Shown in pieces: positions 26,900-34,443 of a DNA stretch of 46,046 nucleotides. The DNA comes from an uncultured Bacteroidales bacterium (GTDB lineage Bacteria; Bacteroidota; Bacteroidia; Bacteroidales; P3). Under the pieces are notes generated by a model, which worked only from the letters and a program-made list of their open reading frames with translations, did no database searches and was not told where the DNA came from. The stretch is from NCBI GenBank assembly GCA_944320465.1, contig CALUHO010000028.1:1-46046 (forward strand), in the 5' to 3' direction. A program made the position numbers and the translations under genes. The stretch's first letter is position 1. Every line of letters begins with the position of its first letter.

Positions 26900-27092
26900 C
26901 CCAAATCGGTCATTAGACTTTGGGGAGATTGCCCGCTTGTGTCAGGCAGCATGCTTCTCGCCTAGCCGAAGGCGTAGCGGGCTACGTCGAGGCGTAGCGA
27001 GAAACAGGATGCGGACAGAAGCGGGCAAGATGCCCGAATGCCTCATTTTCCTAATCAGAAACGGACCCGGCGTGTCTAATGACCGATTTGGG
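26900..27092 (-). mobile_element. 193-bp MITE-like foldback element, copy C
   Basis: This copy is in the opposite orientation to copies A and B, with the CATTAGACTTTGGGGAGATT end on the left. TTTAT flanks both sides (26895-26899, 27093-27097). It lies in the 451-bp gap between the phosphofructokinase start and the hydrolase stop. The rest of the gap holds only the short direct repeat noted separately. Confidence 0.93.
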
Positions 27093-27167
27093 TTTATCGA
27101 CCCCATCAGGAATAACGCACCTCAGCCCTCCTTTCAAACCCAGTCCCCTGCCACCTCGGCGCGGACA

Positions 27168-27256
27168 AGCATCTTCCTTATTTCCAATCCACGACATCGA
27201 CAACAAGCATAACAAGACCACCAAGCAGACAGGCATCTTCCTTATTCCCAATCCAC
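27168..27256. repeat. 25-bp direct repeat spanning the hydrolase stop
   Basis: GCATCTTCCTTATTTCCAAT at 27169-27188 recurs as GCATCTTCCTTATTCCCAAT at 27233-27252, with matching bases beyond on the right (units 27168-27192 and 27232-27256). The second copy includes the last codons of the hydrolase gene. It looks like a small local duplication of the gene end. Confidence 0.7.
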
Positions 27257-28057
27257 CCCGTCCAAATAACCGGCCACGAAACTTTCCGTAGCCTTGGGCG
27301 CTTCGAACATTCCCATATGCCCTACCGGCAAAAGCAGCAGATGCGAACGTTGCGGCATCGAAGCCTGAGCCAGCATCTGCGGCAGGTTCGCCCGGCTGTC
27401 CAACTTGCCTACGATGAACATGAACGGAATCGGCAAACCGTAAATTTCCAAGCGGTTCTGACGCTCCATCATGCCCCGTTGGGCGGCCGCCACCGCCATC
27501 GGATCCATGCTTTTGGCCGAAGCCACCAAAGCGTCCACAGCTTCCGGATAGTGCGCGGCCATCCCGGGCGCGAACAAATCCGGCGTGGATTCCCCGATGA
27601 AATAGGTCTTCCCGGCTTCAATCAGATCCACCATGCGCTGCCGGTTCTGCCTGGCATCCTCCGTGTCGGCCTGAGCCGAGGAATGGAACAGACCCAAGCC
27701 CGAAAGCAGTTCCGGGTAACGGGCAGCGAACTCGCAAGCCACGTAACCGCCCATCGAATGACCGATGACCACCGCTTTCTTAAGCCCCTCGGCCTCGAAC
27801 ACGCTTCTGACTATCAATGCCTGCAAACCCATGCTATGCGTGCTGCCGACGCTGTCGGTCCTGCCGTGCCCGGCCAGATCCACGCAAATGACGCAATAGC
27901 CTTTTCCGCAAAGATAACGCGAAAGCGAATCCCAGACAAACACGTTTTCCGTGAACCCGTGCAGCAGGACCACCGGCTTCAACGGTCCTCGATTCAAACA
28001 ATCGACCGTGTAATGCACCCGATGGCCACCTTGATCTTCTATGTATTTATCCGTCAT
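27242..28057 (-). CDS. Alpha/beta-fold hydrolase
   Basis: This is a cytoplasmic hydrolase of unknown substrate (esterase- or lactonase-like). The 271-residue protein shows the oxyanion segment VVLLHGFTENVFVWD, the Gly-rich DLAGHGRTD, the nucleophile elbow VIGHSMGGYVA, a likely acid in IVGKLDSRAN and the His in LPVGHMGMFEAP. There is a cap region of about 90 residues between the core halves. It has no signal peptide. A truncated family-2 repeat lies just upstream of the start (28077-28146), so its promoter must be very short, lie within that repeat, or come from the rluD transcript. Confidence 0.9.
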   Translation of the reverse strand: MTDKYIEDQGGHRVHYTVDCLNRGPLKPVVLLHGFTENVFVWDSLSRYLCGKGYCVICVDLAGHGRTDSVGSTHSMGLQALIVRSVFEAEGLKKAVVIGHSMGGYVACEFAARYPELLSGLGLFHSSAQADTEDARQNRQRMVDLIEAGKTYFIGESTPDLFAPGMAAHYPEAVDALVASAKSMDPMAVAAAQRGMMERQNRLEIYGLPIPFMFIVGKLDSRANLPQMLAQASMPQRSHLLLLPVGHMGMFEAPKATESFVAGYLDGVDWE

Positions 28058-28076
28058 TCTTATAAAATATTAAAAA

Positions 28077-28146
28077 AGCCTTGCATCTTACTCACTCTGA
28101 CACACCGCCTGTGATTTATTTCAAATCCCTATTTTGATACACCCTC
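28077..28146 (+). repeat. Family-2 element, truncated copy
   Basis: It matches only the right-hand part of the reference copy (from GCCTTGCATCTTACTCACTC through TGACACACCGCC to the tail GATACACCCTC). The left half is missing. It lies between the divergent-looking ends of the hydrolase 5' end and the rluD 3' end. Confidence 0.8.
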
Positions 28147-28192
28147 AGAAGGGGCATCAACGACAGTTAAAGATAGTGATTTTATTTTTCCT

Positions 28193-29419
28193 TCACTTCT
28201 TCAAGTTCATCAATTTTTCCTTTTCCCGTAGTTCCTTGGGGGTCAGTTCCGGGTCTTCTTCCACGAATTCCCGGCTCTTGCTGTACGTCCGCCATTTTTC
28301 CAGGACGGCATCCATGTCAGCCGGCATCGGGCTTTCGAAATGCATCCGCTTATGCGTGCGGGGATGGTCGAAGCCCAAGGTTGCCGCATGCAAGGCCTGA
28401 CGAGGCAGCAGCGCGAAACAGTTCTCCACAAACTGCCTGTACTTGGTAAAAGTGGTCCCTTTCAGAATCCGGTCGCCCCCGTAGGTGGCATCGTTGAACA
28501 AAGGATGCTTGATATACTTCATGTGGCAACGGATCTGATGCGTCCGGCCGGTTTCCAGGACACAGTCCACCAAAGTCACATAGCCGAAACGTTCCCGCAC
28601 CTTGTAATGCGTCACCGCATGTTTTCCCTTGTCCCCTTCCGGATAGACCGCCATCACCTTGCGGTCCTGCACGCTCCTGGCGATATTACCCTCGATGGTG
28701 CCTTCATCCTCGCTGAAATTGCCCCAGACCAAGGCCCGGTAGCAACGCTCGGTGCTATGATCGAAGAACTGCCGCGCCAGATAGGTCTGGGCTTCCTCAG
28801 TCTTGGCCACTAACAGCAAACCAGAGGTATCCTTGTCGATCCTATGCACCAGATAGGGCTTCTCGCCCTTCAGATGGCACATCAAGGCGTTGACCAAAGT
28901 GCCAGTGAAGTTGCCGAAGCCCGGATGCACCACCATGCCGGGGGCTTTGTCCACCACCAAGACGTCCTCGTCTTCATAGACCACCTTGATCGGGATGTTT
29001 TCCGGCGCCAGTTCCACATGCTGGGGCGGATTGGGCAGCACCAAGCTCACCACATCGCCCGGCTTCACCTTGTAATTGGACTTCTCCGCCTTTCCGTTGA
29101 CCAGGATATTTCCCGCCTTGGCTGCGTTCTGGATCCGGTTCCGGGCCGTTTTCTGCAAACGATCCACCAAGAACTTGTCCAGACGCAACGGGGTTTGCCC
29201 CGGGTCGGCCTTGATGCTGAAATGCTCGTACAGCCCTTGAGCCTCCTCATCGTCTTCCGGCTCGTCTTCCACTTCCTCTTCAAGGATATCGGCATCGCCC
29301 GCAAGCCTTTCTTCCCCTAATCCCGAAGCCAAGGGAAATCCGTCTCCCTTTCCGGCCTCCAGCCTAATACCGTCCTGTGTTTCTTCGTTTTCCGACAATC
29401 TATTTTCTGTTTTCTTCAT
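28193..29419 (-). CDS. rluD: RluD-type 23S rRNA pseudouridine synthase
   Basis: It isomerises uridines of the 23S rRNA helix 69 region to pseudouridine (RluA/RluC/RluD family). From the ATG at 29419 the protein is 408 residues. A highly acidic N-terminal extension of about 65 residues (EEEVEDEPEDDEE) precedes an S4 RNA-binding domain (LRLDKFLVDRLQKTARNRIQ). The catalytic domain has HRIDKDTSG with the nucleophile Asp195, then LETGRTHQIRCHMKYIKHP. A C-terminal charged helix follows. An upstream ATG at 29485 would add 22 residues with no domain. It lies downstream of the PASTA gene on the same strand, a pairing common in Bacteroidota. Assignment to RluD rather than RluC rests on the S4 domain and context. 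Confidence 0.88.
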   Translation of the reverse strand: MKKTENRLSENEETQDGIRLEAGKGDGFPLASGLGEERLAGDADILEEEVEDEPEDDEEAQGLYEHFSIKADPGQTPLRLDKFLVDRLQKTARNRIQNAAKAGNILVNGKAEKSNYKVKPGDVVSLVLPNPPQHVELAPENIPIKVVYEDEDVLVVDKAPGMVVHPGFGNFTGTLVNALMCHLKGEKPYLVHRIDKDTSGLLLVAKTEEAQTYLARQFFDHSTERCYRALVWGNFSEDEGTIEGNIARSVQDRKVMAVYPEGDKGKHAVTHYKVRERFGYVTLVDCVLETGRTHQIRCHMKYIKHPLFNDATYGGDRILKGTTFTKYRQFVENCFALLPRQALHAATLGFDHPRTHKRMHFESPMPADMDAVLEKWRTYSKSREFVEEDPELTPKELREKEKLMNLKK

Positions 29420-29541
29420 TCTTGTTTCTGCTTTCAGGAACCCGCCAGAATCCAGCTCTGACCGAATTCTGAATCCCTTTTTCAATCTTGCTCTATCTCA
29501 ATTCCATCGGAAAAACGCTGAAAGGCAAGCTTTTTTGCAAA

Positions 29542-30210
29542 TCAACGCTCTTCAACCGCCCAATCCGGTTCCGCGCTTTCTTCTATCAACATCGGTTCTT
29601 CCATATATTCGGAATCCATAGCCAACGAATCCACCAAGGTGCTGTCTTGGATTACAGGCTGTTCTCCGCCGCCATCGCCCACTTCCAAATCAATCAACTC
29701 ACCCCGGCGGATCAGCGTGCCCGGATCTATCTCCTCGCCTTGGTACAACTGACGGATAACCGCCCCGTGGGCAATCGAAGGTACCGGAATCTGCTGTCCG
29801 ACCTGTAGCCCGTAGGTCTCTAGCAGCGAAGCCGCCTGGCGAATCGAAAGGTCCACTAAGTTGGGCATCTGTACCGAAGGCGGCAAGGCAGCGGCCACCA
29901 CCAAATAAAAGGTGCGATCCCGCTTCACCACCGACCCAGGCAGCGGAGACTGGGAGATGATGGTCCCGGCCTCGATTTCCGGACTGTAAACCGAATCCCG
30001 GACCACGAACTGGAAGCCGAACTCCTCGGTATAAGGAGCCAGCTGATCCATCTTCATGCCCCGGATATCGGTTACTTTTATTTCTTCCCCATGGCGGGTG
30101 AACAGTTTGAGCGACCACATCACTATCGTTACAACCAAAACACCGGCCACGATAATCAAGCCTATCTGTTTCCAGAAATCGGCTGTCCTCATATACGAAA
30201 AGAAACTCAT
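29542..30210 (-). CDS. PASTA-domain membrane protein
   Basis: This is a single-pass inner-membrane protein with two PASTA domains facing the periplasm, expected to bind peptidoglycan fragments. The 222-residue protein starts MSFFSYMRTADFWKQIG and has one membrane helix (about 16-33: LIIVAGVLVVTIVMWSLK). PASTA repeats begin near IKVTDIRGMKMDQL and MPNLVDLSIRQAASLLE, the second ending RRGELIDLEVG. The acidic C-terminal tail is of unknown role. Unlike Firmicutes PASTA proteins it has no kinase domain. The frame opens 24 codons earlier without family support. It is followed by rluD, probably in one transcript. Confidence 0.87.
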   Translation of the reverse strand: MSFFSYMRTADFWKQIGLIIVAGVLVVTIVMWSLKLFTRHGEEIKVTDIRGMKMDQLAPYTEEFGFQFVVRDSVYSPEIEAGTIISQSPLPGSVVKRDRTFYLVVAAALPPSVQMPNLVDLSIRQAASLLETYGLQVGQQIPVPSIAHGAVIRQLYQGEEIDPGTLIRRGELIDLEVGDGGGEQPVIQDSTLVDSLAMDSEYMEEPMLIEESAEPDWAVEER

Positions 30211-30406
30211 CGTTCTTGTTTTAAGTTTCGCTTGAAATAAACGCTCCGCCTCGGCAAAGGCCGAACTTCGTCCGGCCCGCAATCAGCTTGCATTGTATCT
30301 TACAAATGGCGCATCCCACAATCCGGCAAGCAACCGAATTCCCCGACCCGCCATGCGCACTGGGGCGGCAATCAAAAACCACAACACCGACACATCAATC
30401 CTTCAA

Positions 30407-30599
30407 CCCAAATCGGTCATTAGACACGCCGTGTCTGTTTTTGATTGGGAAAATGAGGCTTTCGGGCATCTTGCCCGCTTCTGTCCGCATCCTGTTTCTC
30501 GCTACGCCTCGACGTAGCCCGCTACGCCTTCGGCTAGGCGAGAAGCATGCTGCATGACACAAGCGGGCAATCTCCCCAAAGTCTAATGACCGATTTGGG
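30407..30599 (+). mobile_element. 193-bp MITE-like foldback element, copy D
   Basis: The terminal repeats are intact. TTCAA flanks both sides (30402-30406, 30600-30604). It has the orientation of copies A and B. It sits directly before the 185-bp tandem array in the 1.1-kb gap between the PASTA gene and polA. Confidence 0.93.
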
Positions 30600-30625
30600 T
30601 TCAATCGGTTCTCCCTCCCGTCCTT

Positions 30626-31314
30626 GCGCGCCGGAGCGGCGTGTCAGAACGGGAGAGATGCAAGGCCGCCAAGGGTAAGGACGAGGGAGCGTACTCCAGT
30701 ACGTGACCGAGTCCGAGTCCCGAAGGCAACACCGCCCGCTAAGACAGTGCAAAGCGAGCGCAAAACCAAACCCGATTCTTGTTCGGCTTTGCCGAGGTGC
30801 ATCCTGCTTTGCGCGCCGGAGCGGCGTGTCAGAACGGGAGAGATGCAAGGCCGCCAAGGGTAAGGACGAGGGAGCGTACTCCAGTACGTGACCGAGTCCG
30901 AGTCCCGAAGGCAACACCGCCCGCTAAGACAGTGCAAAGCGAGCGCAAAACCAAACCCGATTCTTGTTCGGCTTTGCCGAGGTGCATCCTGCTTTGCGCG
31001 CCGGAGCGGCGTGTCAGAACGGGAGAGATGCAAGGCCGCCAAGGGTAAGGACGAGGGAGCGTACTCCAGTACGTGACCGAGTCCGAGTCCCGAAGGCAAC
31101 ACCGCCCGCTAAGACAGTGCAAAGCGAGCGCAAAACCAAACCCGATTCTTGTTCGGCTTTGCCGAGGTGCATCCTGCTTTGCGCGCCGGAGCGGCGTGTC
31201 AGAACGGGAGAGATGCAAGGCCGCCAAGGGTAAGGACGAGGGAGCGTACTCCAGTACGTGACCGAGTCCGAGTCCCGAAGACAACGCCGCAGATCGCCCA
31301 TTCTGACACGCCGC
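30626..31314. repeat. 185-bp tandem array built on a family-2 element
   Basis: Three units of 185 bp (30626-30810, 30811-30995, 30996-31180) look identical by eye. A fourth partial unit runs to about 31280 and then changes to a sequence ending GCCCATTCTGACACGCCGC at 31314, overlapping the polA stop codon. Each unit contains the family-2 signature in reverse orientation (GGCGTGTCAGAACGGGAG, AGATGCAAGGC, GAGCGTACTCCAGTACGTGAC) plus about 75 bp of other sequence. Open frames of 62-95 codons recur in each unit only because the unit repeats; I do not call them genes. Confidence 0.9.
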
Positions 31315-34300
31315 TAATGGGCATCGAGCCAATTAGAAGCCGCACACACCTCCACCTCGATCGGCACTTGCATCGGCAAAGCCTCTTTCATTGCCTTCTC
31401 CACCAAAGCCGACAAGCTTTCCACTTCCGAAGCCGGCACATTGAAGACCAGTTCGTCATGGACTTGCAGAATCATCCGCGAAGCCATCTTCTCCTGCCGG
31501 ATCCGCCGGTCGATGGCAATCATGGCCAGCTTGATCATGTCCGCGCTAGAACCTTGCACCGGCGCGTTCACTGCATTGCGCTCGGCATACGCCCTGACCA
31601 CAGCATTGCCGGAATTGATATCCTTCAGATACCGGCGCCGATGCAGCAAGGTCTCGACATAGCCCTTCGCCTTGGCATCAGCCACCACCTTGTCCATATA
31701 GGATTTCAGCTGGCTGTAATTCTGGTAATACCGCTCAATCAGTCCAGCCGCTTCCTTGCGCGGGATCCGGAGCCTTTCGGCCAGGCCGAATGCCGAGATG
31801 CCGTAAATGATGCCGAAATTGACCGTCTTGGCTTGACGGCGCATGGCAGCAGTCACATCCTCCGGCTTCACGCCAAAGACATTGGCCGCCGTAGCCGTAT
31901 GCACGTCCTTATGCTTGCTGAAATCCTGCAACATGGTCTTGTCCCCGCTCAGCTGGGCGATGATCCGCAGCTCTATCTGCGAATAATCGGCCGATAGCAA
32001 GCTCTCGCCTTCATGCTCCGGAACAAAACATTTGCGGATTTCCCTGCCCAGATCGGAGCGAACCGGGATATTCTGCAAATTCGGGTTCTGCGAACTCAGA
32101 CGCCCGGTAGCCGTCACTGCCTGGTTGTAGGTAGTATGTATCTTGCCCGACCAAGGGTCTATCAGCAGAGGCAACGCATCCACATAGGTGGATTTCAATT
32201 TGGTCAGACTGCGGTAAAAAAGCACTTTTTCCACTATCGGATGCTTGTGGGTAAGCTTCTGCAACACATCCTCGGCTGTGCTGAACTGCTTGGTCCGCGT
32301 ATGCTTGGGCTTGTCGGTAATCTGCAATTTCTCAAACAGCACTTCCCCCAACTGCTTGGGCGATGCGATATTGAATTTCTCCCCGGCCAGCGTGTAGATT
32401 TCCTCTTCCACCTGGCCAATCTGCGCCTGAAGAGCATCCCCGTATTGTTTCAAGCGTCCCGTATCGATTTTGACCCCTTCACGCTCCATCCGACACAACA
32501 CTCGCGATAAGGGAATCTCCACATTCCAGAACAAGTCTTCCGCCCCTACCTGCTTCAACGCAGGATTGAAACATACCTGCAACAGACAGGCCACCTTGGC
32601 ATTCTGCAACGAATACCGGACGGCCTCGCTCCGCAGCGGATTCTCCGGGTCGGTCCAGAGAACCTCCGTTTCCAATAAACCTGCAGAAGATGCCGTCAAA
32701 GCAGATAAAAGTTCCGGCTTAGGCGCATCCTGATAGGAAAAAGGCAGGTAATTACGGGTCAGGCGCATCAAATCGTGGCTCCCCTCCGGATCCATCAGGT
32801 AATGCGCCAACATGATGTCGAATGCCTGCAATTCCAATTCGATTCCTTGGTTCGCCAGCAGATGCAACTGGTTCTTCAAATCATGGCAGACCAAGTCCCG
32901 GCTCGCGGCATGCTTCCTGAAAAACGCTGCCAGCAAAGCCTTCTCATTAGAAGTCAAAGCAAACCTCTGTGCTTCATCCAAACGAACATCCGAAGCCGTC
33001 TCCGGTCTTGAGTCCGCAAAACAGGACGGGATATAATAAGCCTGGAAACGAATCTTACCGAAAGACATAAGACTGTCCCCGGCAGACGCAGCCCCCGAAT
33101 TCACAATAGAATCAAGACCTGCCGTATTTTCCAAGACGCAAAACGCCATGCATGCGATGGCCGAATGCCGTACCGAAGCCGCCGAAACCGGCATCAAGTA
33201 AAAACCGGCCGCCGTATGCGGACCATTCTCCAATCCATTCCCGTCTTCCAGCAAACGGGAAAGGCTTTCCAGCCCGGCCTTCAACCCGGCTTCGTCCTTC
33301 CAATATTCCACCCCATTCAAATCCGGACAGACGAAAGGCTTCTCCTCTATCATCGCCTCCTCGGAAAACATATCCAAAGTCGTATCCTGCACTTCCGTTT
33401 TCTTTCTGCCCGGTTTTACCGCAGGCTTGGCTTCCTCTTGCTGGCTTACCGGAGCGTCCACCCTGTAATAAGACAACAAACGGGCAGCAAACGAACGCAT
33501 TTCCAATTCATCCAGCAAATCGGAAACAGCCTTGATATCCGGGGCGGACAAACGCAAAGCCGAGTCGTCAAAGGCCACCGGAACATCCAAGATGATTGTG
33601 GCCAGCATCTTCGATTCCATAGCCTGGGCAGCGTTCTGCCGGATTTTCTCGCGCAGTTTCTCGTTCTCCACCTCATCCACATGCTCCAGCAGATTCTCCA
33701 CCGAACCGAACCTGGCCAACAGTTTGCGAGCCGTCACTTCCCCCACGCCGGGCACTCCCGGGATATTGTCCGAAGCATCGCCCCACAGTCCTAACATGTC
33801 TATCACCTGCCTGGGATCCTCTATGCCGAACTTGGCGCACACTTCTGCCGGCCCCATGATTTCCACTCCATTCCCCGAACGGGAAGGCTTATAAATCAAC
33901 ACATTTTCATCCACCAACTGTCCGAAATCCTTGTCCGGAGTCACCATATAGACTTTGAAACCTTCTTTTTCCGCTTTCTTGCTCAAGGTTCCGATCACAT
34001 CGTCGGCCTCGTAGCCGTCCGCATACAGGATCGGGATGTTCAATGCCTGCAGCAGACGTTTGATATACGGGATAGCCACCGAGATATCTTCCGGCATTTT
34101 CTCCCTATTAGCCTTATAATCTGTAAATTCCAAATGTCTGGCGGTAGGTGCTATCGTATCGAAAGCCACGCCAAGATGCGTCGGCTTCTCTTTCTTCAAC
34201 AATTCGAGCAAAGCATTGGCAAAACCGAGGAATGCCGAAGTGTTCACGCCCTTGGAAGTAATGCGCGGGTTTTTATTCAGAGCAAAATAAGCCCTGTAAA

Positions 34301-34343
34301 TCAACGCCATCGCATCTAACAAAAACAGTTTCTTCTCTTCCAT
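31314..34343 (-). CDS. polA: DNA polymerase I
   Basis: It fills gaps and removes RNA primers in replication and repair. The 1009-residue protein has an N-terminal 5'-3' exonuclease (LFLLDAMALIYRAYFALN, YEADDVIGTL, TPDKDFGQL, GDASDNIPGVPGVG). The C-terminal polymerase has motif A LLSADYSQIELRI with Asp786, motif B RRQAKTVNFGIIYG and motif C QVHDELVF with Asp963. Between them, about residues 340-600, lies a domain where the 3'-5' exonuclease should be. The Asp-x-Glu of exo motif I is not seen (GFYLMPVSAAS at the expected place), and the motif II Asp also appears replaced (CHDLKNQLHLL). The motif III-like segment (FDIMLAHYLMDPEGSHDLM) survives. Proofreading is therefore probably absent. The stop codon overlaps the end of the tandem repeat array. 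Confidence 0.96.
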   Translation of the reverse strand: MEEKKLFLLDAMALIYRAYFALNKNPRITSKGVNTSAFLGFANALLELLKKEKPTHLGVAFDTIAPTARHLEFTDYKANREKMPEDISVAIPYIKRLLQALNIPILYADGYEADDVIGTLSKKAEKEGFKVYMVTPDKDFGQLVDENVLIYKPSRSGNGVEIMGPAEVCAKFGIEDPRQVIDMLGLWGDASDNIPGVPGVGEVTARKLLARFGSVENLLEHVDEVENEKLREKIRQNAAQAMESKMLATIILDVPVAFDDSALRLSAPDIKAVSDLLDELEMRSFAARLLSYYRVDAPVSQQEEAKPAVKPGRKKTEVQDTTLDMFSEEAMIEEKPFVCPDLNGVEYWKDEAGLKAGLESLSRLLEDGNGLENGPHTAAGFYLMPVSAASVRHSAIACMAFCVLENTAGLDSIVNSGAASAGDSLMSFGKIRFQAYYIPSCFADSRPETASDVRLDEAQRFALTSNEKALLAAFFRKHAASRDLVCHDLKNQLHLLANQGIELELQAFDIMLAHYLMDPEGSHDLMRLTRNYLPFSYQDAPKPELLSALTASSAGLLETEVLWTDPENPLRSEAVRYSLQNAKVACLLQVCFNPALKQVGAEDLFWNVEIPLSRVLCRMEREGVKIDTGRLKQYGDALQAQIGQVEEEIYTLAGEKFNIASPKQLGEVLFEKLQITDKPKHTRTKQFSTAEDVLQKLTHKHPIVEKVLFYRSLTKLKSTYVDALPLLIDPWSGKIHTTYNQAVTATGRLSSQNPNLQNIPVRSDLGREIRKCFVPEHEGESLLSADYSQIELRIIAQLSGDKTMLQDFSKHKDVHTATAANVFGVKPEDVTAAMRRQAKTVNFGIIYGISAFGLAERLRIPRKEAAGLIERYYQNYSQLKSYMDKVVADAKAKGYVETLLHRRRYLKDINSGNAVVRAYAERNAVNAPVQGSSADMIKLAMIAIDRRIRQEKMASRMILQVHDELVFNVPASEVESLSALVEKAMKEALPMQVPIEVEVCAASNWLDAH

Positions 34344-34443
34344 TTCCCTCTTTTATATACCTATTTACCCCATGCCTATCCAATACACCTCCGGGCTATC
34401 AAGCCACGCTGCACCAGCTTGACGGAATACGAATGCAGGCGAA

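Noticed and set aside
30626..31314. CRISPR array
   Set aside because: The whole 185-bp unit is repeated without variable spacers, and no cas genes are present.
30624..31332. Repeated 62-167-codon frames in the 185-bp array
   Set aside because: Identical frames on both strands follow from unit repetition. There are no promoter, start context or protein features.
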